A stretch of 64,000 bases of DNA from Amaranthus tricolor (Eukaryota > Streptophyta > Magnoliopsida > Caryophyllales > Amaranthaceae). The stretch lies in assembly GCF_026212465.1 (NCBI RefSeq), contig NC_080062.1, forward strand, positions 491,001 to 555,000, given 5' to 3'. The translations under genes were made by a program, and so were the position numbers. The notes beneath the pieces were generated by a model. The model had not been told where the DNA came from, did no database searches, and saw nothing but the letters and a program-made list of their open reading frames with translations. Shown one piece after another: positions 1-20,423 of the stretch (its first letter is position 1; each line of letters begins with the position of its first letter).

Positions 1-1076
1 CCTTCTATTTGCTTTAAACTAGAAATGATGTATAAAAAGCGAAGAATCCCGCCGGATTTAGCACGCTATTGGTTTTTTACTCTTTTAAGAGGACAGCTTG
101 GTTCGGATTCGATCTTAGTAGGACTCGATATAATAAAATTATAAAAATATTTTGATTTAAATTTGAGAAAAAAATGTTGGACTTTAAATTAGGGTGGGAT
201 AGTCCAATTTTATAAATAATTCTATGTAATTTTTCTACAATTTTAATTTTGAACCTGGTATTCGACTTCAATTTTGTTCAAATATTCAGTTTTCTAATTA
301 TTTTAGATGTATTTATATTTTATAAGGTTGATATAGAAACATATGAAAGACACTCTAGCTTCTAAGTTCATCACTAGTGATTCAGTTTCAAGACACGATT
401 GAGGAGAATATTCCCAAGAGTCCAATACTATTAATACTTTGTTGTGCGCACTTATTTAAAAAACATTATTATTGTGATATTTCAAATTGTTTTTAAGTAG
501 AATTCGGCCAAATAGTAACCTGTTTGAGTTTTTAAGTTAGATGGTCGATTATCCTTCTTTGTTAAGTAGAATTGAGAAAATTCAAAATAAATTATTAAGC
601 AAGTTCAATTCCATCATAACTCGATCCCACTGAGAACCCGTGAATCCAACTTGGAGCAAATAAAACCTGAGTTTGAGTTAGAGTTCGAGTTGCAAAAGTC
701 CATCTATTTGTCAAAGTAAAATCAGATTATACAAAATTCGCTTTGCATACAACTCGTTGCCATCCCTACTTTTTTATCAATCTAGAATTGCTTTTTTTTT
801 TTGAGTGTTGTAAATTTGCTACACTACTTTCCTGTTCTAACAATCCCACAATATTTTTCTTCTAATTATCCTCTCAATATCCTTTTAATTTATTTCACAA
901 ATTTGATCTTTCTTTACAGTATGTCAAAGAACCAACTTAACTAAATAACAATTTTTTTCCTTACTCTCTTTGCTGTAGCGCTAAATATTTTTTGGGATCT
1001 TCTACTTGGGAAAAAAACCTACATAGATCAAACAAAGAACAAGCAAACTTTGAGTAAAAATAACATACTTCACATA
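1..1076. other. Intergenic DNA with no gene seen
   Basis: AT-rich sequence with no open frame that resembles a known protein. Short purine-rich stretches with gagttcgagtt-like words near 660-700 look like decayed repeat DNA, but no terminal repeats or target duplications could be found. Confidence 0.5.
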
Positions 1077-1716
1077 CATATTGTTGGGATTTTGTGACTT
1101 GAACCGAGTCTAAGATCGGGTTTTAAGATGAAATTAAGAGATGAGTCGAAGTGTGCGGAGTGCGGAGTACTACGTGGGGCGCGGAGTAGCTACTGGATTG
1201 GAAGACGCCCAGGTCGCGAGCCGTACATTTGATCGCGTGTCGCGAGTTTCTGAAAGAAAAGCTATTGTTTCGGAAAACAGGTAGGTCGCGGGCCGCAACC
1301 TAGTACGCGAGCCGCGACTTGTGTAGTTTTTTGTGGGTTTTTAGTTTTCGCACGTTCTTTTGACGGTTATTTAGTTTTTGGGTCGTTTTCTTTGTAATTG
1401 TTAACCTAATTTCTTTTAATTAAGTGGCATACTATATAAACTCCTCTTGTAATTAGAATTAGGGATGATGCATGAAACACAAGTGAGGAAAACTAAAAGA
1501 GAAAAAGTTTGGAGAGCCATTGTTGTGGCTTCTCGTTCATCTTGTAATCTCCCAGTTTATAGTGAAAAGTTTGTTCTCGGTGCCGGTGGATGTAGCTATC
1601 ACGTTGATAGTGAACCACGTTAATTTCTCGGTGTGATTTCTTTATTGTTTGTCTAAATCTTTATTGCTTTCCGTTATTATTTTTGATCTTTGTTTCCGCT
1701 GTCGCGCAACACATAT
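1077..1716 (+). mobile_element. Solo LTR of a Copia-like retrotransposon, with 5-bp TSD
   Basis: The LTR runs 1082-1711 (630 bp). It starts TGTTGGGATT and ends GCGCAACA, and is bounded by the direct repeat CATAT at 1077-1081 and 1712-1716. A TATA-like ACTATATAAACTCC lies near 1430, followed by a transcribed-looking leader, which fits a U3-R-U5 order on the plus strand. No primer-binding site, gag/pol frame or second LTR follows, so this is a solo LTR left by recombination. It shares the block CTCGGTGCCGGTGGA, the following tagctatcac and gatagtgaaccacgtt, and the CCGCTGTCGC end with the LTR at 5655-6143. Copia rather than Gypsy is inferred from size and ends. Confidence 0.87.
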
Positions 1717-1950
1717 ATCTATCAATATAATAAACTGAATATTTTAAAATTTCTTCTTGTAAACAACTTCAAAAAAGAAAGCAGAAAATAAATGCAAAAG
1801 ATAAAATTAACACTAGTACTTGGTTATTGATTACAAGAATTATACATCCCAAATGCCAATCAATAACCTCTTTTGGGGTTTTTCGGTACAAGGTAGGCTG
1901 ACGAAAGAAAATCAATGATCGAGCTTTTTTAGTATTGATCAAGGATATAT

Positions 1951-4406
1951 TCAAGGGTTTAGTTTCTTACCCTTAGGAGGAATTCCAGGGATAAGTGGAA
2001 CAGGTGGTAATGGAACGATAGGAGGCAAAAAAGATGCTGGTGGCGGCGTTGACGGCGTGGGGATCAACCCGGGCACAATAGGCACACTAGGCAGTGGTGG
2101 CAGCGGCGGCAGTGGCGGAAACATACTAGCTGGTGGAGACGGGGGCTGAAATGGGTTCGGAATGAGTGGTGGCGCGGGTGGCTGCAACGGGTTGGGTAGC
2201 AAAGGTGCGGGCTGAAATGGGTTTGGAACTGTTGGTAAAGGGCCCTGTGGTGCAGGAAGTACTGGTGGAAGAATTGGTGGGAAAATCTGTTGTGGGTGCA
2301 AAATATTTTTTTGGGTTATTGGTTGGTTACATAAATTAGGTTGTTTTAAAGGCTTAAAGGTGAAAAAACCAGCAGAAAATATGTGTTTTCCTCCTTTTTT
2401 TTGTTCAAGATGGATTAAGGAAGAAGTAGAGGTAGAAGCTATAGAACAATAAGGTTCACTGCTTTTTACAAGTTTTACATTACATCCTTGTAGTTTTTTG
2501 ACATGTTTGGTGATTGAGAATGGTAATTCTACTTTGAATTTGCCTTCTTTGTCTGTTTTTACTTCTTGATAGAATGATTTTCTTGTGGGTTCTTCTGCAC
2601 ATTGTACTGCCACAGTTGCACCTGAAAAAAAAAAAAAAAACCTTTTAAAAATTTATGTTTAATTTTTTGTATTGTTCTACACTATTTTATAACCTTAGTG
2701 CACTTACCACCTGTTTGGTTAACGATACTAATTGGTGGTAATGAGAATGGAAAGTTAATGTAATTCTGGTAGAAAATTTTCTTATTACATTTACACAATT
2801 CATTCCAATACATTACCATTAAATATGTAGTATTATGGTAATGGAAAATTGTGAAAAAAAAGTTTTTTATCATTAAATTACTATGGAAATGACATGCTAT
2901 ATTTGATAAAAATTTACACTACAGGCATGATTGGATTGGATGATGTAAATATTTAAGGGGAAATAATGTCAAACTAATGAAATGAAAGCAAATAGAGATG
3001 TATTTGAAGTAGTTGAGATCGTTGTGAAGAAGGTAAAATGAGCATGAAATAAAAATAATAATGTAAAAAAAATGATTTCCCCTATTATGGAGGTAATACA
3101 TTCCCCCACCCTCCCCTAGGGTAAATATTTATTTCACAAAATTGAGAGCTCCATTTATTTTTCATTACTTTGCAACAATTCTCCAAATTCTACAATAATC
3201 AAATTTCACTAATTTCTCATTTAACAACTTTATTTTCTTACTTTGACTTTTTTTATCCCTTAAATATTTACATCCAATTCAAGCATACCCTAAAAGTTAT
3301 TTTTATTACCACCTTTAAATACAAACAACCAAATATATTGTTAATAACGCCAAGTGGCTTTACCCTAAAATGAGGTTTAGAGATTGATTTTTTTCAATCA
3401 ATGAATGCAAAAAAAAACAAATTGTAGTAAGAGACATATATTGAAAAAGATTAGAGATCATGAATGCAGACAATTTGATATGAGTCATAAGATGCCTACC
3501 TTTTTACTTAATAATGCATCGATCTTGTCTATAATATAGTCTACACTTATTACTTCAATAGTTCAGAGTATAATATAATTTATAAACTAGTTTTGTTTTC
3601 TAAATTTGCGACTTATTTAAAATAATACGATTAAAAGCAAAAGAAAAAAGATAAAAATAAATAAGGTTCACCTATAAACCTAAAACATAAGTCCAAACAC
3701 TTAAAAGCTAAGTGCCCATATACAATTATCAAAAATCCAATATGGGTATATAGTATGAACACAAAACACGTAACCCTTCATTTATTCATTTTGGACTATA
3801 AGTTTAAAACTTGTGAAGAGCAACAATTGAACATATACTCATATGTAACACAAGTATATAAGTTGTGAGTAACATAATATAAACAATTAATGAGGTATGG
3901 TATAATTATAACTACTCGTTCGATTGCAGTCAAAATATTAATTAATGATGGAAATGATAATGTAAAATATATTTACGTGTATCAAATATCTAACTTTTTA
4001 TCACATACTTCCTTCTCATTTATTACCACTTAGAAGTGTGATATCAGATGGTAACGGAAAACAGTTAAGAAAAATCATATTTGAGCATGAGACCTTCATT
4101 ACCATAGAAATGACACAACACATTACACATGTGATCAAAATTAAGTTAAGAATCATTTCTGCTACCACCATTTAATACTGTTAACCAAAAACCAAATAGG
4201 AGGCGTAAAGGGAATGAAAATGAACCTGAGATGTAGTGGGTGGCCTTAGACAAGTCATTTTGGAAGCAGGTATCACAAAAAACAGCACCAACAACAACAG
4301 CAGAAGGATGCTTAGAATGATGCCTTGCTTCTGAACAAAAGCAAGAAACATAGAGAAATAGTAAAGCCATACATAAGGGCCACAAATTTGTAAACTTTTC
4401 CATCAT
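1951..4406 (-). CDS. Secreted Ole e 1-domain protein with proline-rich C-terminus
   Basis: Two exons: 4226-4406 and 1951-2621 (GT-AG, phase 1), giving 283 aa. Residues 1 to about 28 form a signal peptide (MMEK, a hydrophobic core ending LFLYVSCFC, then EARHH). The mature part begins VVVGAVFCDTCFQ, the typical start of the Pollen Ole e 1/extensin-like domain (PF01190). Further cysteines in VAVQC, LQGCNV, EPYCS and NLCNQ fit the disulphide pattern of that fold. From about residue 170 the chain is proline-rich, with repeated PNPFQPP and PPLPPLP blocks, ending KGKKLNP. Arabidopsis proteins with this plan are cell-wall structural proteins of the PRP/SAH7 type; a wall role is inferred. Two Met codons stand at the start (4404-4406 and 4401-4403) and the first is used. 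The 1.6-kb intron holds repeat copies near 2705-2866 and 3945-4075. Confidence 0.85.
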
Positions 4407-4500
4407 TCAAGTAATTATTTAGTGTTAAGAAGTAATATTCTCTGTGTTTGGCTTTTATTATGTTATTGTAGCTTATGTTATGAGAAGGTCAGTGAACTTA

Positions 4501-4513
4501 TATTTATATATAG
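4501..4513 (-). promoter_or_regulatory. TATA box of the Ole e 1-domain gene
   Basis: On the minus strand the sequence reads CTATATATAAATA, about 95 nt upstream of the first ATG at 4406. That distance suits a TATA box followed by a short leader. Confidence 0.6.
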
Positions 4514-5649
4514 AATGAGCCCCCTTTCGCCTTGGTATCTATTTATGTCATTCATGCGTAGGCCAGTCAACTGCAAACTAAAAACTATTTATTCTATTGT
4601 AAAATATTATCCTTTGGTTTTTAATGTCTTTAGTAAAAATTATTGTGAAAATTTTTCACTTATTGACTATTTGCTATAAATAGTGATCTATATTATTAAT
4701 TATTTCTAAATAATTTAATATTTGTATATTTTTCGTTGATAGCATTTCGTACCAAATTTTAACCGATTACTGTAAGTACCTATTAGTTGTTACTCTCACT
4801 TCTTCTTCCACCTTTGGTGGTAGTTACCTACGTTAGCTAGTTAAATTGTGGTAAAGTGTTATCAGCAAAAAATATACAAAGGTTGAATTATTTAGAAATA
4901 ATCAATAGTAGAAATTATTCACAATAAATGGTCAATAAATGAGATTATTCTGGATGATTTTTCATTCTTTATATTGATACTTTAGGTTGCACCATGATAT
5001 AAAAACAGTAAAAACAGAGATAAAAATAGTGATTTGAAGAATCGTCGTAGAGGAATTTAATGAGAAAACGCGGTAACTGTAGCGATCTGATAGAGTATAT
5101 ATAATATGTATCGTGGTGTTTAGACCATCATCAAATTTTTAATTGAAATCTCAAAATATGTTATATACTTTATCACAATGTGATTTCGGACACGTTAATG
5201 GGTTGCAAATTTTAATATATATCGTGGTGTTTAGACCATCATCAATTTTGATCATAATTATGGTAACAAATCAATAGTAATTTTTACGGTGAATCAGATG
5301 ATTTCGATCTAACAAATGAATTAACCTTGATGGGTAGTTGTTCCTCAAACAATTCTTTTGGGTATTTTTTCTTATGTTGATAAATTCACTTAAAAGTTAG
5401 TTTGTTTATTGGTGGTGTATATTGAGATAGGTTAAAATCCCAGTTGGCTCACGAGATAAGTATAGCAGCCACAAATTTCATGAACTTTGAGTGTCTTTGA
5501 CTTGTTAAACAATAGTAAAATTAATTATGAGTAATTAATGTAATTTGTTCTAACACAAATTTCCAAATAAGACGGTCTAACGGTGAGGTTATTTCTATTG
5601 GTCTGGTTCAATAATATACACTTTCAGTCTTAAATTGATTACTTATAAT
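4514..5649. other. Intergenic DNA with a short direct repeat
   Basis: No gene is visible. A 25-bp word beginning ATCGTGGTGTTTAGACC occurs at 5110-5134 and again at 5221-5245, 111 bp apart, each followed by AT-rich DNA. The rest is unremarkable. Confidence 0.5.
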
Positions 5650-6148
5650 CTTAATGTCGTTAATGGTGACTCAAACTAGCAAGCACCATTAAAGAAGATG
5701 AATATGGGTCAAAAAGGTAGTCCGCGGGGCGCGGAGTGCGTTCTGTCTTCATTTTGCGGCTCGCGTAGTTGTACCCGGCTCGCGAAATGGCGGTTTCTTT
5801 TCACGGGAGGTGTTTTTTGGGACGGTTACTTTGTGTTTATTATGTAATAACTTCCTTTTATTGGGCATTAGTATATAAACTCCCATTTTAAGGTTAATAC
5901 ATGATGATTCACAAATTGAGAGAGATCACAAGAGAGCCATTATAATTTGTGAGTGTGATTGGAATTCATCTTGTAAATTCATTGCGATCATAGTGAAATT
6001 ATTTGATCTCGGTGCCGGTGGACGTAGCTATCACATCGATAGTGAACCACGTTAAATTTCTTGTGTCATTTTCTTATTGTTTGCATTGAATTTCTTATTG
6101 TTTTATTATTGTTCATCGACTTTGCTTCCGCTGTCGCACTACACTTAA
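5650..6148 (+). mobile_element. Second solo LTR of the same Copia-like family, with 5-bp TSD
   Basis: The LTR spans 5655-6143 (489 bp), from TGTCGTTAATGG to CGCACTACA. CTTAA repeats directly at 5650-5654 and 6144-6148. It shares with the LTR at 1082-1711 the core CTCGGTGCCGGTGGA, the gatagtgaaccacgtt block, a GTATATAAACTCCC TATA region near 5870 and the CCGCTGTCGC terminus. It is about 140 bp shorter and clearly diverged. No internal retroelement sequence is attached. Confidence 0.85.
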
Positions 6149-6842
6149 AGTGATGACTTATAATCTTAAAGTGACTAATTATAACCTTTAATCGATCCAT
6201 GTTTATAGTCTTAAAGTGATAATTAGAGAAATAAACTGATTAATATATGAGCTCGTCTCGTAATGAGATGATTTGATATAAGACGAGTTGTTGTTTTAAA
6301 CCTTGCACATAAAAACCCCATATCACACTTGCATAAGCAAATCAAATTGTATATTATTATTATCTTTTATATATATAGAATAATCATTTAGAGTGATAAA
6401 AAGGATAAAATAAAAGAAAAAAAAATTGAGACAAAAGGTGGATAGGATTTGATTTATAGATGTATGAAAGTTATTTTCCATCAGAAATTACAGATTATAT
6501 TCTTATCTTCTAAAGTATAGAAAAAGATCATTTGTAAATTGTAAGGTAGAAATAAGATACACCTCTTTCATTATTTATATTTGGTACATAGTATTGGGAA
6601 ACAACAAAAATTCTTAAATATTTTATGGCATTTTCTTATAATAGAATATTATATTTACTGTTACATTTGTGTGATTCATAGTGTGCTTATCTCAAGCACC
6701 ACCACTTTCATATTCGTAAAATATATATTGTGCAACACATATTTATCAACTATGCACCGCTTGTTTTATGTACAAAATTATATGTAGAAAGTACAAGTGT
6801 ACAACCGTGTAGCTGTGAATCCAGGATACTAATATAAATTAT

Positions 6843-7018
6843 AGAGTAAATTAGAGGTGTTTAAAACAGATCTGATAATTTTAAATTTATCCGATCTTAT
6901 ACTCAAATCTGATTTGACGATATTATGTAAAAACTAACATGAACACAAAACTCGATTTTAAAAAACACCTATTCCGAAATCAACCTGATGACCCGAATGA
7001 ACACCTCTAGAGTAAATT
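6843..7018. mobile_element. Small MITE with 10-bp TSD (AGAGGTGTT family)
   Basis: The element spans 6853-7008 (156 bp). It has inverted ends AGAGGTGTTTAAAAC and GAACACCTCT and is flanked by perfect 10-bp direct repeats AGAGTAAATT at 6843-6852 and 7009-7018. A duplication of 9-11 bp is usual for Mutator-like elements. Related copies are at 31612-31793 and about 53164-53334. Confidence 0.75.
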
Positions 7019-7415
7019 GTATTAAGTTGAGTAAGACTTATTGTCAATATTAGTAAATAATCTAAAAATATAAAATGCACACATTTCATAAGCAAAAGAG
7101 ATATTTTATTAAATTTGTCCAAATGAATATAATTTTAATATATATTTTTTATAACGTACTGTATGAAGTTATATATATTATTGATCAGTAAACAAATAAT
7201 GAAATAATGTGGCATTATCTTCCCAAGAAAATAATACACAAGAGTGTTGCTCAAAAATAAATAAAATTGTGTATGGATTTTATTATTCTTAATTTAGTAA
7301 TTACTCTAGTGGTTAATTGTTTATTTAGATGGATCAATAATAAGGTGGTATTAGTTCCACTTTGCGCTGGGCGATTGTTAGGTGAATTATTGGCGAATTT
7401 TGATTTATTTATTAA

Positions 7416-7420
<5 letters not shown>

Positions 7421-7475
<55 letters not shown>
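7421..7475. repeat. (AAT)n microsatellite
   Basis: An uninterrupted run of about 18 ATA/AAT units. Confidence 0.97.
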
Positions 7476-9287
7476 GTTGATTCACATTTGATAAGTTTTT
7501 TTTGCTCATTTTAGGTACTATATAATTTTAGGATGATCACACATCACAAAATCAAGTAATATTTGGTGCTCAAAATAATACAAATGAAGTTATAGCTTTA
7601 TATTTAAATCTTTATAAAAACTATAAATTTAATAACATGTTATAATGCAATAGACTTTTTCCAATTACAAATATAAAATTTTCACTTGCTCTTAATAATT
7701 ACTTTGCAAGTATGTTAGATTTCGCTTATATACTGTTTTACGTTACATTGTAAGATAAAGGGAAATAAAGAGACCAGCTAAAATCGAACACAAGTTCCTT
7801 CTAGAAAAAGGAAACTATGTTTTAAACAAAATTTGATTCTTCATTGAATGTGATTAAGGAAAAGGAAATATTTATGACTTAAACCACCATGTAAATCATG
7901 AATGATGATAAAGAATAATAGATGAATATGATCTCAGATCGAAGAATTAAAAATAATGTATATATTTTATAAGTTATTACAGCTTCTTCTCCCATTACTA
8001 TATGGTTTTGCCGTTTTGAAATGATATCTCCTTGACTTATAAATTTACACATTATCTTTAATTTATCGATTTGAGATAAATCATCTCAACAAATAATTTA
8101 ATAAGAGCATTTTTAATAATTTATAAATATACATATTATCTTTAATTTATCAATGTATAATATATAATATATCATACTGAGAGGCAGGTAATTTGATATG
8201 AGCATTTCCAAAGTTAGAATTTGATGTTCACGGGTTGTGCCAAAAAAAAAAGGTACCTCTATCTTATCTTACAAACTCACGGGTTTAAACTTAGATTTTG
8301 CTACCACTTCAAGACACTTATTATATTTATTTTTATTTATTTCTGCTCATTAAAATGACGCTTATTCTTCTTTTGCTTCATGAACATTCCTTTTATTAAC
8401 TTTAATTTAATTTAATTTGGCCTTCAAAAAAATAAAATTAAATACCGACATCCAAAAATTTGATGGCATACAAAATTTAGAAACACGTCAAACTTATCAA
8501 AATCAAACTATGTTATGACGTGTTGCTTTATGATTGAATAAAACAATAATGATCTAAATATATTGATTTATGTGGTCTAGTGATGTTTTTGTCTTTTTAA
8601 ATCTCTAAATAAAATAGCAGATAAAAAACTCTAATATATCGAGAATTAATTTTTTAAATAAGACTTTTTGCCAAGAAAGAACATTTTTCCCTATTTAAGC
8701 TCATTTTCACTATGATTTTTATCTATATTGTTCTTCGAAGTTGTTCTTATTACCTTCTACACACCGCCATTAATAATTTTGCATCTCATTTGTAATGTTT
8801 TTCAGTTATTAGTGGCATCATTTTTTTTTCTAGATTCACCCTAATATCAAGCTTATTAAAACTGTACTATGTTCATTGCCGTTATGGTCTCAAACGTTTA
8901 TGTGTGAGAAAACATCATTAATTTAAGTTTTTGGTTGAATTTACCATTTGATGGATATAACTTCAAGTAAAAGATATAATAATTAAATGTATAAATTAAT
9001 CATAAATTATTGTCTTATTGAATATTTCGTCATGGATAAAGATGTGTACTCTTTCTAATCCTCACTAGTCACTAACTCACTATATTAGCAAAATCGTTTT
9101 TTCTGTCGCAAAATATGTAGAAATGGAATAAAATTATAATTACAAAAATGATATATGACGCTGAAAGCTTATGAAAACTGATATTTGTAATATTATATGA
9201 TAGCTACATTTAATATATAGAAAATAATATGTCTATATGTGAACAATAATAATTCATTTATTTATTTGCTGGACACAAAATATAATT

Positions 9288-9475
9288 AGGATATTTGGCA
9301 AAATAGCTTGTTAAAACATTTTAAATTACAATTTAATATTAGTGTTTGGTAAATAAACTAGTTGAAATGTTCCTATCAGCATGTTCAAATTCGACTGATC
9401 AAATAAGTTGATATAATCAACTAGTTCGAATTAAATACTCCTATTAAATATCAATTGTTTGCCAAGCACCCTATA
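9288..9475. mobile_element. Candidate hAT-like MITE
   Basis: The left end AGGATATTTGGCAAAATAGC and the reverse complement of the right end, AGGGTGCTTGGCAAACAATT, are alike. Flanks TATAATTA and TATAATAT suggest a partly decayed 8-bp duplication. No coding capacity is present. Confidence 0.4.
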
Positions 9476-10749
9476 ATATGTTCAACGATGGATCATATTA
9501 GTTTATTTTAGGTAATGTACTTAAACCTATATATCGTTGAATTAAGATTTTAATATTTGTCGTAGTCTTAGGATGGGAATTGGTAAGGCTAAAATCCGAT
9601 AACATGTCAACAACAAATGATAGGAATATCATGTACTGAAGAGCAATGTTGGGCTGTATAATAGCCAATTGTATGACTTGAATCAAGAACAATTAATTGC
9701 AACAAGAATAACTTAAGGTTACATCAAAGTTCAGATAATTTCCAACCAGTATGGCACCAAATATAGTATGTTTGATTCAAATTTAGCCAACTGCAAAACC
9801 CTAATGCAAAACTCCAAATGAAGGAGCCATGTGCCGCAGTTTGAGCTTATGAACTCAACATAACGGCAGCCCCATGAGCAAGACAACACTTATGTGGCCA
9901 CCTTCTTTTAAATGCTCAATTCATTGATAAAAGAGTCATATGACATCTACGTCAGAACTAACAAACAAATACATAACAATTGAAATCAAATAAAACGATT
10001 GATTTAGATGATCTATAACACTTTTGTATAATGTATACTATCTTCCACATCGCCTGATACAACTTTTACGCGCGGTCTTTTGGGAGGGAGGGGCTCAATT
10101 CAAGTTAAGAGAACTCTTTGCACAGTAAATGTCACCGGAGATAGCATTGTGAGAATGGACCCGCTTTATATCGAGAACATACAAAAGGATTCGAATCTTA
10201 CAAATAAGATAGCAGTTGTACATAAGTACAAATAATCCATAGTAATTGCAAACCTGCGAGTTTCTCTCAAGGATATACAAAAGGCATTGTTACTTCTGTA
10301 AATTAGGAGTACAAAAAGAATTGGCATTTGATTAACAATAGGAGAAATGAAGCCTACAAGAAATTTTTACATAACAAATCATGCTCGCAGCACTGCACCG
10401 CACTCCTAATCTCAGAGAAATATGGTTGGAGGAATCATTGCCTTTTCTAATGGCATGGAAACCCTGGATAATTGTATCAATACAAAGCTTATACAAGGAC
10501 ACGCTGTACAAAAACATGGGTGGGGGAGAAAGGAGAAGGAAGCGTAAAGGGGGAGAAACATATGGTAACTCTAATTTGGAATCAGGTATCTCCCGCTGTT
10601 TCCATGGACCCAAAAACTGGTATAATTGCTCTATACCTTTCGGTTTGAACGTTGAGCCATCTCTAGGTGAAAACTCGAGTTGCGATTTTGCAAGCGGTCG
10701 ATGTTGTAGATATTGTGATGATGTTAGTCCATTGAGAATGCTCACTTAC

Positions 10750-18971
<8,222 letters not shown>

Positions 18972-20423
18972 TTCGCTGTATTGTTCCCCCAAATCAAACG
19001 CTTAATTAAAAAACCCTAAATCATAACGGATTTGTTTAAGATCCTACAAAATTGTGCTTCAAATTCGAAAATAAAATCCTGGAATTCTGCAATGGATCTG
19101 AAGAAAGGAAATGATGAATTAATCGGTTGAAATTGTTAGGGGAAATTTGGAAACATGTAGGAACTACTTTGAGGTGGGTTTGAATGAAAGTATGTGAGTA
19201 TGAGAGGAGAGAGGAAGGAGTGAGAGAGTGGATATTAAAGAAATTGAACTAAAAATGGAGTGGGAAAAAAGTAGAGAAAATATTTTTGAAACGATAATGG
19301 GATTTTGTTTAAAAGTCGATAATTTGTTATTCTTAAGAATTTTAAAGTACATGGGTGTCTAACATTAGGGAATCAGGAAGGGAATATGACTTTGTTTTAA
19401 ATTTATGTTTAAGTCTTAAGGAAATAAAAATAGAGAATGAGATTAAAATGGAAGAAATTTTTAAGGAAAATGTCTTGGAAAAGATAGACATTTGAGTTGA
19501 GACTTTCATTTATTTTTATCTCTTACTTTCTAAGGAAATAAAAACAAAGGATGAGATTTTTTTTATCTTCAAAATCTTAATTTTAAAAGTCTTATCTTAA
19601 AGTCTCACAAGTCATTCCTTTGTGCCAAACACCCCCTTCATTCTTTTAACAAAAAATTTACTTCACAAACTTGACTTTTTGTCTCGGCTAGAGGGTAAAT
19701 ACCACTTTTATACTTTATATTTTGTCTCGGCTAAAGTGTAAGTACTACTTTTAAATGATACAATATATTCATGTGAGATATTAAAAATTAAAATTTGCTA
19801 AAAATACATGCAAAAAGTAAAGTGGATAAATAAAAAGAAATGGAGAAAATATTAGATTTAATTCTTAGCTAGTTATTTTCCTTTCTTACTCTACACTACA
19901 AACAAAAAAAATCAATTTAGATTTTAAAGGTAATTATGTGCTCCAGCCATTCTGTATCATTTTAAAAAAAACTCTCACATTATCACGATGGAAAATGAGA
20001 GGGGATAAGAGAGTAGTGTTGTGATAAAGATTTTGTGTTTTTGGTGATTATATTTTTTTTGTTCATTGATTGATTCATCTAATAAATTAGCTCTTCCCAA
20101 ATAAACAACAACAAACCACCAATTATTCACCAACAAAGAGACGAAGATAACATGCAACAAAATGTTAATATCATACAATGATTACAATGTAAAAAAGTTA
20201 AAAGTATTCCCAATAACCCATCCCAAATAGAAATGTTAAAGCCTTAATCCAAAAAATATGAGATCAGTTAATAACGATACCCGACTTTAACAACATACTT
20301 ATTTATATATTAGAGGTTGATAATATACCCGACGGGTATACCTAGCCATCCTCATTGCCAATCTATCATACACACATCTATATGAGAAACTATATACGAG
20401 CGTATGAGAAGACCACAAAGGAG
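18972..20423. other. Intergenic: AUG5 upstream and DSBA-like 3' flank
   Basis: This holds the presumed AUG5 promoter and leader (from about 19,000) and the 3' end of the next gene. No additional gene was found. A segment at about 20,235-20,262 (AAGCCTTAATCC plus flank) resembles words also present at 21,322 and 55,080 and may be part of a dispersed SINE-like repeat. Confidence 0.5.

Larger units (their letters stand above)
6149..10749. other. Intergenic DNA between the Ole e 1-domain gene and AUG5
   Basis: No protein-coding gene is supported over 4.6 kb. It contains a small MITE (6853-7008), an AAT microsatellite (7421-7475) and a candidate hAT-like MITE (9288-9475). The last several hundred bases (about 10,100-10,749) probably include the 3' UTR of AUG5. 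Open frames here are low-complexity or antisense to that UTR. Confidence 0.5.

Noticed and set aside
7267..7491. Plus-strand open frame with a poly-Asn end
   Set aside because: The Asn run is the translated AAT microsatellite. There is no homology or gene context.
18972..18992. Upstream in-frame Met for AUG5 (MGEQYSEM)
   Set aside because: The family start is MQSS at 18971. Seven extra residues are not conserved as far as I recall.
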